Of a stretch of DNA of 64,000 nt, positions 53,339 through 62,358 are shown in pieces. Both the position numbers and the translations under genes were made by a program. Source of the DNA: Arthrobacter tumbae (GTDB taxonomy: Bacteria; Actinomycetota; Actinomycetes; Actinomycetales; Micrococcaceae). The stretch spans positions 3,410,001 to 3,474,000 of the forward strand of contig NZ_JAFBCC010000001.1 of NCBI RefSeq assembly GCF_016907495.1. The letters run 5' to 3'. The number at the start of each line of letters is the position of its first letter. The stretch's first letter is position 1. The notes beneath the pieces are model-generated. The model had not been told where the DNA came from. It saw only the letters and a list, made by a program, of their open reading frames with translations, and searched no databases.

Positions 53339-55422
53339 CTGGATCGATTTTTGCGCGCGATCAGGATCTTCTCATCCAAGGGCGCATCATCGCTGGCTCG
53401 CTGAAGACGCGCGTAGTCGCGGGATTCTTCCTGCCGCTCCCGCTCGGCTCCCGTCGCGATGGCCGCCCGCACATGCTCAGGGCCGTAACCGAAGGCGTCG
53501 ACCAGATCGACAGCGTGCGGTCGCAGCTTCAGAAGCAGCCGGTTGATGTACGGACCAAGGGTTCGGGCGCGCTGCGCTGACAGCCGGCCGTTCATCAGGT
53601 ACCAGCCGAGGTTTTCCTCGATGAGGCACAACCCGAACAGGTCGCGGAGCCAGGTGAGCACCTGTCGCGTCCCGGCATCCTCGGTCCGGGCGAGCGCCGC
53701 CGTGAACGCTTCCCATTGCAGAAGTTCGGCATGGGCGCGGGCCGCCTGAATCAGTTCCTGCTGATGCTGGTTGAAAATCTCGGCGGCCTTCGCCTGCGGA
53801 AGTTTGCGCGCACCACGGAGGGCTCCGGCGAGCTCGCCGACCATGGTGTCCACACGGCCGCACAGCAGTTCGTGCTGCGTTCCCTCGTCCCTCAGCGCGA
53901 TAGCGGATTTCCGCTCCGACCCGGTGTCGACGACCGTCTGCAGCACTCGCCGCAGGCCCGTCCGGTGAAGGGTCCGGTCTGCCGCCTGGGTTGCGACGAA
54001 ACGGGCGAGGACCCCGAAATCGACTCCCTGGAACTCTTTGGCGTAATCCGCGAGGAGCCGCTTGGCCACGAGTTGAAGCAGCACATTGTTGTCACCCTCG
54101 AAAGTGGTGTACACATCGAGGTCTGCGCGCAGGGAGGTGTACCGGTTCTCGGTAAGGAACCCTGCCCCTCCGCTCGCTTCCCGGCACTCCTGCAGCGTGT
54201 CGAGTGCGTGCCAGGTGGATAACGGCTTCAACGCTGCCGCGAGGGTCTCCAGGTCCTGGCGGTCCTCGTCGGTGTCATGTTCGCCGGAGAACACGCCGTC
54301 GAACTTCGCCAGCAGTTCCTCATGTGCGAACGATGCTGCGTAGGTGGTTGCCAGGCGTGGGAAGAGCCGGCGCTGGTGAAGCTGGTAGTCGAGCAGTACT
54401 TCCTCGGACAGCTCGGAGGAAGTACTGAACTGGCGGCGCTCAACCGAATACTGAATCGCGGTTTTCATGGCCAGCTTGCAGGCTGCGACGGCGGCGCCGT
54501 CGAGGGAGACGCGACCCTGCACGAGCGTTCCAAGCATCGTGAAAAAGCGCCGGCCGGGGGATTCGATGGATGAGGTGTAGGTTCCGTCGGCTGCGACATT
54601 CCCATAGCGGTTGAGGAGGTTCGCGCGCGGAACCCGTACCTGCGTGAAGTGCAGGCGGCCGTTGTCGATACCGTTCAGGCCGCCCTTCAGTCCGTCGTCC
54701 TCGCCGCCGATCCCCTCCAGGAAGTTGCCCTCCTCATCCCGCAGCGGCACGTACAGGGCGTGAACGCCGTGGTTCACTCCGCGGGTGATCAGTTGGGCGA
54801 ACACAACCGCCGCTTTCCCGTCGCTTGCCGCGTTGCCGATGTAGTCCTTCCATGCGGCGCGGAACGGCGTATGGAGGATGAACTCATTGCTCTCCGGGTT
54901 GAAGGTAGCTGTGGTGGCGATGCTGGAGACATCTGATCCGTGCCCGGTTTCCGTCATCGCGAAGCACCCGGGAATATCCATGTTCATGATGCCGGGAAGC
55001 AACTCATGGTGGTGCTCCTCGGTTCCGAGGTGCAGCACCGCGGCCCCGAACAGTCCCCATTGGACACCCGCCTTGATTTGGAGGGAGGGGTCGGCAACCA
55101 CCAGTTCCTCGAACCCGGCCACGTTCCCGCCGTGGTCATCGGAACCGCCCAACGCTGTGGGGAACGCCCGGTGTACCGCTTTATTCTGAACCAGAAGATG
55201 AAGCTGGTCCAGGCAGCGTGCGCGGTGCTCCGCAGAGGACGCGCCCTCCGCCTTGTGGAGGGCCGGGTCGGCCGCCAGTGCCCGCGCAGCGCGGCGGGAG
55301 TCGGCCCAACGGCCGAGCAGTTGCTCGCCGAGGGATGCGACGTTGACGACGGCGGCGTCGTCGTCGTGGATTGGAAGGGTAGCGGGGACCGATAACTCGG
55401 GACGCGTTGCGGTCTGGGTCAT
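53335..55422 (-). CDS. Acyl-CoA oxidase/dehydrogenase, long form
   Basis: This 695-residue FAD enzyme introduces the 2,3-double bond of acyl-CoA. It has the flavin-binding FAMTETGHGSDV (about 154-165), the mid-domain FFTMLGTLVQGRVSLDGAAV, CREASGGAGFLTENR (about 420) and YTTFEGDNNVLLQLVAKRLL (about 444), matching acyl-CoA oxidases, with a long C-terminal helical domain. It is cotranscribed with tetR (four-base overlap) and opposite to thiolase-FabG-MaoC; the grouping resembles fadE5-fadA2-fabG4-htdX of M. tuberculosis, though this protein is closer to the oxidase branch. Confidence 0.9.
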   Translation of the reverse strand: MTQTATRPELSVPATLPIHDDDAAVVNVASLGEQLLGRWADSRRAARALAADPALHKAEGASSAEHRARCLDQLHLLVQNKAVHRAFPTALGGSDDHGGNVAGFEELVVADPSLQIKAGVQWGLFGAAVLHLGTEEHHHELLPGIMNMDIPGCFAMTETGHGSDVSSIATTATFNPESNEFILHTPFRAAWKDYIGNAASDGKAAVVFAQLITRGVNHGVHALYVPLRDEEGNFLEGIGGEDDGLKGGLNGIDNGRLHFTQVRVPRANLLNRYGNVAADGTYTSSIESPGRRFFTMLGTLVQGRVSLDGAAVAACKLAMKTAIQYSVERRQFSTSSELSEEVLLDYQLHQRRLFPRLATTYAASFAHEELLAKFDGVFSGEHDTDEDRQDLETLAAALKPLSTWHALDTLQECREASGGAGFLTENRYTSLRADLDVYTTFEGDNNVLLQLVAKRLLADYAKEFQGVDFGVLARFVATQAADRTLHRTGLRRVLQTVVDTGSERKSAIALRDEGTQHELLCGRVDTMVGELAGALRGARKLPQAKAAEIFNQHQQELIQAARAHAELLQWEAFTAALARTEDAGTRQVLTWLRDLFGLCLIEENLGWYLMNGRLSAQRARTLGPYINRLLLKLRPHAVDLVDAFGYGPEHVRAAIATGAERERQEESRDYARLQRASDDAPLDEKILIARKNRSS

Positions 55423-56141
55423 GATTCGTCCTTCGAACGTGGATTGCGGCGGGAGGTATGGGCAAGGGAAGCGTTCGGCACCGCTGCTGCGATGCCTTCA
55501 AAGAGCCAGGTAGTGATGGAGTCCGCAAGATCGGATTCAGACGGTCGCGCGGTGCCGGGCGGCATGGACAGCCATTGTTCGCCGGCAGCACGGACCATGC
55601 CGATGGCGGCGCGTGGCCACAGTGCCAGAGGCTGCGCAACCGCTGCCGCTCTCGGTTCTTCGGCGAGATAGTCCTCCATGGGACTGGCAAGCATTGCGGA
55701 GATTGCGTCGAAGAAGGAGCTGAGCGTGGGTGACGCGTCCAGCGTGGACCCTGAATCCGGTGCCGGCTGGGTCACGAAAACATAGACACTGGGCGAGGAT
55801 TCCGCCATCTGGAGATATGCCGAAACCATGGCCCGCAGACCGTCCCTCGGCGTGCTGGCCTTCCGTGCGGCCTCGATGAGTTGCTCCTGCATCCGGCCCA
55901 CGACTACCTCGCCCATCGCGCGCTGTAGACCAGCCTTGTCTCCGAAGTACCGGTAGAAGACAGACTTCGAGGTATCTGCGGCGGAAGCGATGTCCTCCAT
56001 TGAAGCGCCGGGACCGATCCGGTGAACGGCCTTGCGGGCAGTCCTGATCAGTTCAGCACGGCGGGCTTCGCGATGCTTTGACCATCTGCTGGATCGCCCG
56101 TCCGCCGTGGGGCGTCCTACCGGAGCCATGACCTGATTCAC
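55419..56141 (-). CDS. TetR-family transcriptional regulator
   Basis: The 240-residue protein has an N-terminal helix-turn-helix, SMEDIASAADTSKSVFYRYFGDKAGLQ in two parts (about 46-72), and an all-helical ligand domain of FadR-like type. The GTG at 56141 is favoured because a -10 TACGCT lies seven bases upstream on the minus strand (leaderless); ATG 56129 is the alternative. Just upstream is a large inverted repeat that covers both divergent promoters, so it likely represses itself, the oxidase and the thiolase operon, with an acyl-CoA as natural inducer. Confidence 0.9.
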   Translation of the reverse strand: MNQVMAPVGRPTADGRSSRWSKHREARRAELIRTARKAVHRIGPGASMEDIASAADTSKSVFYRYFGDKAGLQRAMGEVVVGRMQEQLIEAARKASTPRDGLRAMVSAYLQMAESSPSVYVFVTQPAPDSGSTLDASPTLSSFFDAISAMLASPMEDYLAEEPRAAAVAQPLALWPRAAIGMVRAAGEQWLSMPPGTARPSESDLADSITTWLFEGIAAAVPNASLAHTSRRNPRSKDES

Positions 56142-56172
56142 GATACCCAGCGTATCAGGTACGCTGAGTATC
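56142..56172. promoter_or_regulatory. Symmetric double TetR operator with two divergent -10 boxes
   Basis: GATACCCAGCGTA (56142-56154) and TACGCTGAGTATC (56160-56172) match in 12 of 13 positions around TCAGG. Read as 15-mers, GATACCCAGCGTATC (56142-56156) and, on the other strand, GATACTCAGCGTACC (56172-56158) are two near-identical sites. Each arm contains TACGCT as an outward -10: for tetR (minus) and for the thiolase operon (plus). Confidence 0.75.
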
Positions 56173-56253
56173 GATAACTGAGGCGTGGTCCGCCGGAGAT
56201 CAGACGTGAAATTCCTCCAGGCGCTTCCATGCATCCGAGCCCAAGGAGCAGCA

Positions 56254-57591
56254 TTGAGTACTCTTCCCAGCCAGCAGAACACCACCTCCCACAGCAGCCC
56301 CGGCACGGGGAGTCCGCGCACCGCCGTCGTCATCGGTGGGAACCGGATCCCGTTCGCCCGCTCGGGGGCACAGTACGCCCACGCGTCGAATCAGGAGATG
56401 CTGACGGCCGCTCTGGACGGCCTGGTGGCACGGTTCGGGTTACAGGGCGAGCGGATCGGTGAGGTCGCGGCCGGTGCCGTCCTCAAGCACTCCCGGGACT
56501 TCAACCTGACCCGCGAGGCGGTGCTCGGATCCGCGTTGGCCGCAGACACGCCCGCTTACGATGTGCAACAGGCGTGTGCTACCGGCCTTGAAACGGTGAT
56601 CGGGCTGTCCAACAAGATCAAGCTCGGACAGATCGAATCGGGGATCGCCGGCGGTGTCGATTCCGCTTCGGACGCGCCCGTGGCCGTGAGCGAGGGCCTG
56701 CGGCGGGTGTTGCTGGAACTCGCGAGGGCACGGACTACCCCGCAGAAGATTGCCGCGCTGACCAAACTTCGCCCCGCCGATCTCAAGCCGAATGCCCCGA
56801 CAACGGCGGAGCCCCGCACAGGGCTGTCCATGGGAGAGCACCAGGCAATCACCACGTCGCGCTGGAGCATCAGCAGGCAGGCGCAGGACGAGTTGGCGCT
56901 GGCAAGCCACGCGAACATGGCTGCCGCCTATGACCGCGGGTTCTTCGATGACCTCGTCACGCCCTTCCGCGGAGTCTCGAGGGACGGAAATCTGCGCGCC
57001 GACACCTCCCTCGAGAAGCTGGGAGCGCTCAAGCCGGTATTCGGCCGAAACCTGACGGGGGAGGCCACGATGACCGCCGGTAATTCCACGCCGCTGACAG
57101 ACGGTGCGGCAGCGGTGCTTCTGGGCTCCGAGGATTATGCGCGCGAGCACAATCTGCCCATGCTGGCGAACGTTGTGGACGCTGAAGCGGCCGCCGTCGA
57201 CTTTGTGCACGGCAAGGAGGGGCTCCTGATGGCGCCGGTCTACGCGATGCCGCGCCTGCTGCAACGCAACAACATGACCTTCGATGACTTCGACTTCTTC
57301 GAGATTCACGAAGCCTTCGCAAGCACCGTGCTGAGCAGCCTCGCAGCCTGGGAGGACGAGGATTTCTGCCGCACCCAGCTCGGTCTGCCCGGTGCGCTCG
57401 GAACGGTGGACCGCACCAAACTCAACGTCAACGGCTCTTCGCTGGCCGCGGGCCATCCGTTCGCAGCGACCGGTGCACGGATAGTCGCTTCACTGGCGAA
57501 GTCCCTCGCCGAGAAGGGCTCGGGGCGCGGTCTCATCTCCGTCTGTGCCGCCGGAGGCCAGGGCGTCGTGGCTATCCTGGAGGCGCGCTGA
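56254..57591 (+). CDS. Acetyl-CoA acyltransferase (FadA2/FadI-like thiolase)
   Basis: It cleaves 3-ketoacyl-CoA in the last step of beta-oxidation. The TTG at 56254 has AAGGAG five bases ahead (56243-56248) and gives 445 residues; upstream GTGs lack a ribosome-binding site. All catalytic parts are present: Cys in VQQACATGLE (about 111), EIHEAFAS (about 350), His in AAGHPFAATGAR (about 404) and Cys in SVCAAGGQG (about 434). Length and sequence match the long FadI/FadA2 class. It is first in the operon thiolase-FabG4-MaoC, about 80 bases after the operator. Confidence 0.93.
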   Translation: MSTLPSQQNTTSHSSPGTGSPRTAVVIGGNRIPFARSGAQYAHASNQEMLTAALDGLVARFGLQGERIGEVAAGAVLKHSRDFNLTREAVLGSALAADTPAYDVQQACATGLETVIGLSNKIKLGQIESGIAGGVDSASDAPVAVSEGLRRVLLELARARTTPQKIAALTKLRPADLKPNAPTTAEPRTGLSMGEHQAITTSRWSISRQAQDELALASHANMAAAYDRGFFDDLVTPFRGVSRDGNLRADTSLEKLGALKPVFGRNLTGEATMTAGNSTPLTDGAAAVLLGSEDYAREHNLPMLANVVDAEAAAVDFVHGKEGLLMAPVYAMPRLLQRNNMTFDDFDFFEIHEAFASTVLSSLAAWEDEDFCRTQLGLPGALGTVDRTKLNVNGSSLAAGHPFAATGARIVASLAKSLAEKGSGRGLISVCAAGGQGVVAILEAR

Positions 57592-57593
57592 AC

Positions 57594-58934
57594 ATGACGG
57601 ACACCTATCTCAAGCTTGTCAATGCCCAGCCCTTCAGCAGGGTTGCGAAGGCGGCCGGGCTCCCGCGGCCAGTGCCGCTCCGCCGCTACGTTCCGGGTGC
57701 TCCGCTTGTACCCGGGCCGGTCCTGGTGCTTGGCCGATCCCGCAGCACGCAGGCCGCGGCTGAGACCCTCCTCGAATGGAACCTCGACGTTCGTCGGCAC
57801 CTGCGGCCAAAGGAGAAGTTCGGCGCGGCCGTCGTCGTACTTGATGATCTGGCGCACCCCGGCGAGCTGTCGGATGTCCTCCTCGAACTTGGCAACGGAC
57901 TGCGGAACCTGCTTCCAGGCGGACGGATCGTCACCATCTCGCGGTCGGTAGCCTCCGGGCTGCCGCCCCAGGTTGCCGCCGCGCGGCAGGCCGTCGACGG
58001 GATGCTCCGGAGCCTGGCGAAGGAACTGCGCGGCGGAGCGACTGCAAACGGGATCCTGCTGGGCGAAGGTGTGGATGTAGGCGCACCCAGTGTCAGAGAT
58101 GCGCTTGAATTCCTGCTGTCCGGCAAGAGCGCCTATGTGGATGGACAGTTCATCACAGTCGGGTCGGATTCCGGCAAGAGGCAGAAGCCTGCAGTGTTGC
58201 CGCTCGCCGGCCGCACGGCTGTAGTCACCGGGGCCGCTCGCGGAATCGGTGCGGAGATTGTCAACGTGCTCCGGCGCGACGGCGCGCAGATCATCGCTGT
58301 GGACGTACCGGCGGCGGGGGAGCAGCTGGCGCAGGTCGCGAACGGTGCCGGCGGCACTGCCTTACAGGTGGATATCACCGCCCCCGATGCCTGCGAGCGA
58401 ATCCTGCAGCACGCTGCCAGCCGGTACGGCGGGCTCGACATCATGGTCCACAACGCCGGCATCACGAGGGACCGGTTGCTCGCCAACATGGACGAGGCAC
58501 GGTGGAACTCCGTACTCGCTGTCAATGTGGAGGCGCAGCTGCGCATCAATGAGCAGTTGTTGGATTCAGATATCTTCGACGCCGACGGCAGCATTGTGTG
58601 CCTCGCGTCGACCAGCGGGATCGCGGGCAATCGGGGCCAGACAAACTATGCCGCGTCCAAGGCAGGTGTGATCGGCATGGTTCGCGCCACTGCCGATGCC
58701 CTGGCGGGCTCCGGACGCACGATCAACGCCGTTGCGCCCGGGTTCATCGAGACGGACATGACGGCGAAGATTCCTTTCGCCACCCGCGAGGTGGCACGGC
58801 GCCTCAGCAGTCTGCAGCAGGGCGGACTTCCGCTCGATGTTGCTGAAGCGGTCTCCTTTCTCGCCTCATCCGGCGCCGCCGGAATCAACGGTCAGGTGCT
58901 GCGTGTCTGCGGACAGAACCTGGTGGGTGCCTGA
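57594..58934 (+). CDS. High-molecular-weight 3-ketoacyl reductase (FabG4-like)
   Basis: The 446-residue protein joins an N-terminal degenerate flavodoxin/Rossmann-like domain (1-200) to a C-terminal SDR domain with VVTGAARGIGAE (about 210), HNAGITRDRLL (about 286), Ser in LASTSGIAGN (about 336) and Tyr-x3-Lys in YAASKAG (about 350). This two-domain layout is that of M. tuberculosis FabG4 (Rv0242c), an NADH-dependent 3-ketoacyl-CoA reductase/3-hydroxyacyl-CoA dehydrogenase. It begins two bases after the thiolase stop and overlaps the MaoC start. Confidence 0.93.
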   Translation: MTDTYLKLVNAQPFSRVAKAAGLPRPVPLRRYVPGAPLVPGPVLVLGRSRSTQAAAETLLEWNLDVRRHLRPKEKFGAAVVVLDDLAHPGELSDVLLELGNGLRNLLPGGRIVTISRSVASGLPPQVAAARQAVDGMLRSLAKELRGGATANGILLGEGVDVGAPSVRDALEFLLSGKSAYVDGQFITVGSDSGKRQKPAVLPLAGRTAVVTGAARGIGAEIVNVLRRDGAQIIAVDVPAAGEQLAQVANGAGGTALQVDITAPDACERILQHAASRYGGLDIMVHNAGITRDRLLANMDEARWNSVLAVNVEAQLRINEQLLDSDIFDADGSIVCLASTSGIAGNRGQTNYAASKAGVIGMVRATADALAGSGRTINAVAPGFIETDMTAKIPFATREVARRLSSLQQGGLPLDVAEAVSFLASSGAAGINGQVLRVCGQNLVGA

Positions 58935-59857
58935 TGGATCGCCGGTTGGACGCCCCGCCAAAGCTGCCGGCGCTCTACGCTGCGGCGCTGGCCCGCTCAG
59001 CGGGGAGTGCCTTGCGCAGGGGTGCGCGTGCGGACCGTTTACCGACAGAGCGGCACAGGCTTGACAACCTCACCGCCAATCAGGAGAAGCTTGACGCCTT
59101 CCAGCGGCTGATGGGCCGGCCGCGGGCAGAGTTTCTGCCTTCGGGGTACCTCCACACCCTCGCGTTTCCGGTCGCAGTCAGTGTTCTCGCCAGGCCTGAC
59201 TTTCCGCTTCCACTGCTCGGTATGATCCACCTCCGCAACGAGATTCACCACCTGCGTCCGATCGCGCTCAACGAGTGTCTGAGTGTCACTGCCTGGGTCG
59301 AGAATCTGTTGCAGCACCGCAGTGGTATGCAGGTGGACGTAATGGTTGACATCAGGAGTAGCTCCGAGCCCGTATGGAAGGGCAGGTCCACCTACCTGGC
59401 GAAGGGCGTCAAAGCCAACGGTCCAAAGGGAACCGCGGCGCCGTCCGGGGGCGATCGGTCAACGGAACAGCTACCGGGATTCCCCACCCGGGAGTGGGTG
59501 CTGGCGAGGAACATCGGGCGCCGCTACGCGGCAGTCTCGGGAGACTACAATCCCATTCACCTCAGCGGCCCGTTGGCACGGGTAGCAGGCATGAAGCAGC
59601 CGATTGCCCACGGCATGTACCTGGCCTCGCGCATGGCTGCAGAAATGGGACCGGGAGACGCAACGCCCTTCCGCTGGTCGGTTGAGTTCAGGGCGCCGGT
59701 CTCTCTACCTTCGGCGGTCTTCCTTTCGGCAGGCATAAACAGTTCCGTTGCCGCCCAGTGGCGCGGGGCCGAGGTGGTCGCCTGGGATCCGCGTCGTCGT
59801 CGTACGCATTTTTCCGGGAGCCTGGAAAGGCTGGGAAGTAGCGCAGGCGCGGAATAG
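58934..59857 (+). CDS. MaoC-like (R)-hydratase (HtdX-like)
   Basis: The 307-residue double hotdog protein hydrates trans-2-enoyl-CoA to (R)-3-hydroxyacyl-CoA. The active hydratase-2 motif is in the C-terminal hotdog: YAAVSGDYNPIHLSGPLA (Asp and His, about 196-213) followed by IAHGMYLASRM. The N-terminal hotdog is degenerate. Its start overlaps the FabG4-like stop (TGATG). Fatty-acid chain remodelling rather than bulk oxidation is suggested by the R-specific hydratase and FabG4-type reductase. Confidence 0.9.
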   Translation: MDRRLDAPPKLPALYAAALARSAGSALRRGARADRLPTERHRLDNLTANQEKLDAFQRLMGRPRAEFLPSGYLHTLAFPVAVSVLARPDFPLPLLGMIHLRNEIHHLRPIALNECLSVTAWVENLLQHRSGMQVDVMVDIRSSSEPVWKGRSTYLAKGVKANGPKGTAAPSGGDRSTEQLPGFPTREWVLARNIGRRYAAVSGDYNPIHLSGPLARVAGMKQPIAHGMYLASRMAAEMGPGDATPFRWSVEFRAPVSLPSAVFLSAGINSSVAAQWRGAEVVAWDPRRRRTHFSGSLERLGSSAGAE

Positions 59858-59967
59858 TTGCACGACCGTCCTTCAAAGTCCAGAGCAAGAGCCTGATTCA
59901 CCACCAGTTTCAACCCAGATGGTCTTTTGGTCTGTGATCGGCGTTCCGAACAGGGCAGACTCCAGAA

Positions 59968-59983
59968 GTCAGCTACCGCTGAC
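59968..59983. other. Short perfect hairpin upstream of the protease gene
   Basis: GTCAGC, loop TACC, GCTGAC lies 30 bases before the protease start, in a 156-base gap after maoC. It could be leader structure or an operator; nothing else there is recognisable. Confidence 0.35.
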
Positions 59984-60013
59984 GGTTCACCACTGATCGA
60001 AACGAGGAATTTC

Positions 60014-60979
60014 GTGAATTCACGAGGTTTGAAGGCAGCCGTTCTCGCAGCATCGACGCTGATGGCTACGGCACTGATGACCGGCGGGGCGGCCCACGCC
60101 GCTCCACAGGCGCCGCTGAAGGCGCCGGCGGCTACTATCTCCCACGCACAGGTTGAGTCGCAGGAGGCGCTCGAGGCGTACTGGACGCCGGAACGGATGA
60201 AGAACGCGAAGCCCGGCAACACCATCAACTCGCAGGGCTGGGCGGAGCAAGGGCGCTCCGTCATGCCGAAGGCAGGCTCGGAAACCCTGGCTGCACCACA
60301 ACCGAAGGCAGCACCGGTCAAGCGCGCCGGAAGCCCTGCTCCGGTATCGCACATCGGGAAGGTCTTCTTCACGCTCGGCGGCCAGAACTACGTCTGCTCG
60401 GCCAACTCTGTCCAGAGCGCCAACCAGAGCACCGTTGCCACAGCCGGGCACTGCACCTATGACATCAACGCAGGGTGGGCCACCAAGTTCGTGTTCGTTC
60501 CCGCCTACAACAACGGCTCGGCTCCGTTTGGCATGTGGTCGGCAACGTCGCTGCACTCCACCAGCGAATGGATCTCCCGTAACGACATCAGCTACGACGG
60601 CGCCTTCGCCGTTGTGGCGCCGCTGAACGGGCGCACCCTTGCCGGCACGGTAGGAGCGTCGAAGATCGGCTTCAACCTCGCCCGCGGCCTCACCTACACC
60701 GCCTACGGCTATCCGGCAGCTGCTCCATTCAACGGGGAAACGCTGAAGAACTGCTACGGCACCGCCTCACGGGACCGCATCGGCGGCACGCAGTCCCAGG
60801 GAATCCCGTGTGACATGACCGGCGGCTCGTCCGGCGGCCCCTGGTTCATCGGATCCGGCTCAGGCGGCACCCAGAACTCGGTGAACAGCTTCGGATACAA
60901 CACCCAGAAGAACGTCATGTACGGCCCGTATTTCGGAGGCTCTATCCAGAGCGCGTACTCCAACGCGTCCAACCGCTAG
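60014..60979 (+). CDS. Secreted trypsin-like serine protease
   Basis: The GTG at 60014, after ACGAGGAA, gives 321 residues with a clear signal peptide (SRGLKAAVLAASTLMATALM, cleavage near AAHA, residue 29). A pro-region of about 85 residues precedes a chymotrypsin-fold domain with His in ATAGHC (about 128), Asp in SYDGAFAVV (about 181) and Ser in TGGSSGGPWF (about 258). Cys residues near the His and Ser likely form disulfides. The family is the V8/glutamyl-endopeptidase-like secreted group; its target is unknown. It stands alone, followed by a terminator. Confidence 0.92.
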   Translation: MNSRGLKAAVLAASTLMATALMTGGAAHAAPQAPLKAPAATISHAQVESQEALEAYWTPERMKNAKPGNTINSQGWAEQGRSVMPKAGSETLAAPQPKAAPVKRAGSPAPVSHIGKVFFTLGGQNYVCSANSVQSANQSTVATAGHCTYDINAGWATKFVFVPAYNNGSAPFGMWSATSLHSTSEWISRNDISYDGAFAVVAPLNGRTLAGTVGASKIGFNLARGLTYTAYGYPAAAPFNGETLKNCYGTASRDRIGGTQSQGIPCDMTGGSSGGPWFIGSGSGGTQNSVNSFGYNTQKNVMYGPYFGGSIQSAYSNASNR

Positions 60980-61003
60980 CGCACAACGCTCACCGGACCG
61001 GAG

Positions 61004-61035
61004 GGCCGGCTCCACCGCATCGGGTGGGGCCGGCC
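61004..61035 (+). terminator. Terminator hairpin after the protease gene
   Basis: GGCCGGCTCCACC pairs with GGTGGGGCCGGCC (one G-T pair) around GCATCG, 25 bases after the stop. There is no T-run. Confidence 0.65.
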
Positions 61036-61068
61036 TTCGCGTCGCCGGGGCGCCGGCGCGGGCGCACC

Positions 61069-61074
61069 TACACT
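61069..61074 (+). promoter_or_regulatory. -10 element of the kynureninase gene, leaderless promoter
   Basis: TACACT ends six bases before the ATG at 61081; GATTTC lies between, with no Shine-Dalgarno. Confidence 0.55.
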
Positions 61075-61080
61075 GATTTC

Positions 61081-62319
61081 ATGACAAACGACTCCCGGCT
61101 TGCCCAAGCCCGCAATCTCGATGCGGAGGACCCCCTGGCCTCCTGCCGCCCGCTCTTTGAAGGGCACGACGACGACGCGATCGTTGCCTACCTCGACGGC
61201 AATTCACTCGGGCGTCCGCTGAAAGCAACCACGGAGCGCCTTCCTGCGTTCGTTCGGAAACAGTGGGGAGGCAGGCTCATCCGCGGCTGGGACGAGGAGT
61301 GGCTGCAGCTTCCCCAGAGCCTGGGGGACCGCATCGGACGCGTGCTGCTCGGTGCGGAGAGCGGTCAATGTGTCGTCGCCGATTCCACCAGCGTCCTGCT
61401 GTACAAGGTCATACGTGCAGCACTCGCCGCGCGCCCGGGCCGCACGGAGATAGTGATCGAACGCGACAACTTTCCCACTGACCGGTTCATCGTCGAAGGA
61501 ATCGCCGCCGACCGCGGGCTGACGGTCCGTTGGGTGGAGTCAGCGTCCGACGCAGGTCCCACACCCGAGGGGGTGGCGAGCGTGCTCGGCCCGGACACCG
61601 CCGTCGTCGTCCTCAGCCATGTTGCCTACCGCTCCGCCCACATCGCCGACATGGAAGCTATCACCGGGCTTGCCCACGACGCCGGAGCGCTGATCGTGTG
61701 GGACCTCAGCCATTCCATAGGGTCGGTGCCTGTGCGATTGGATGCCTGCGGCGCAGACTTCGCGGTGGGCTGCAGCTACAAATACCTCAACGGCGGGCCG
61801 GGTGCGCCCGCCTGGGCTTACGTGGCGCGTCGGCATCTCGCTGATCTCGTCCAGCCCATTCAGGGCTGGCTTGGCAGTGCTGATCCGTTCGGAATGGGTT
61901 CGAGCTACCAGCCCGCGGATGGAATCCGACGCATGATCTCCGGGACGCCACCGATCCTCGGAATGCTTGCGCTGCAGGACATGCTGGACCTGATTGAGGG
62001 CGTGGGTATTGACGCCATTCGAGCGAAGTCCGTGAAGCTGACGTCCTTCGCGATCGAAGCAGTCGACGAACTGATGGGCCCAGCCGGGGTAAAAGTCGCA
62101 TCGCCGCGGGATGCTTCGCAGCGCGGCAGCCACCTAACCGTTGACCATGAGTCTTTCCGAACGGTGCTGCCAGGGCTGTGGCAGGACGGCGTGATTCCCG
62201 ATTACCGCAACCCCGACGGACTCCGCCTGGGGTTGTCACCGCTGTCCACCTCATTCGAGGAGACGTTGGCAGGTATCCGCGCCATAGCGGAAAGGCTCCC
62301 GTCGACGGCGCTCGATTAA
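61081..62319 (+). CDS. kynU: Kynureninase-like PLP-dependent enzyme
   Basis: Kynureninase splits kynurenine into anthranilate and alanine. The 412-residue fold-type I protein has YLDGNSLGRPL (about 39-49), the PLP-stacking region VADSTSVLLYK (about 99), the Asp of VVWDLSHSIGSVPV (about 205) and the PLP Lys in CSYKYLNGGPGAPAW (about 229-243), the kynureninase hallmark. Length is right. No tryptophan dioxygenase or formamidase gene is nearby, so it may act in salvage or detoxification of kynurenine. The start is supported by a leaderless promoter. Confidence 0.9.
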   Translation: MTNDSRLAQARNLDAEDPLASCRPLFEGHDDDAIVAYLDGNSLGRPLKATTERLPAFVRKQWGGRLIRGWDEEWLQLPQSLGDRIGRVLLGAESGQCVVADSTSVLLYKVIRAALAARPGRTEIVIERDNFPTDRFIVEGIAADRGLTVRWVESASDAGPTPEGVASVLGPDTAVVVLSHVAYRSAHIADMEAITGLAHDAGALIVWDLSHSIGSVPVRLDACGADFAVGCSYKYLNGGPGAPAWAYVARRHLADLVQPIQGWLGSADPFGMGSSYQPADGIRRMISGTPPILGMLALQDMLDLIEGVGIDAIRAKSVKLTSFAIEAVDELMGPAGVKVASPRDASQRGSHLTVDHESFRTVLPGLWQDGVIPDYRNPDGLRLGLSPLSTSFEETLAGIRAIAERLPSTALD

Positions 62320-62358
62320 ACTCTTGGGCCATGATCGTGTTAGAGTTTTTCTCGCTGC

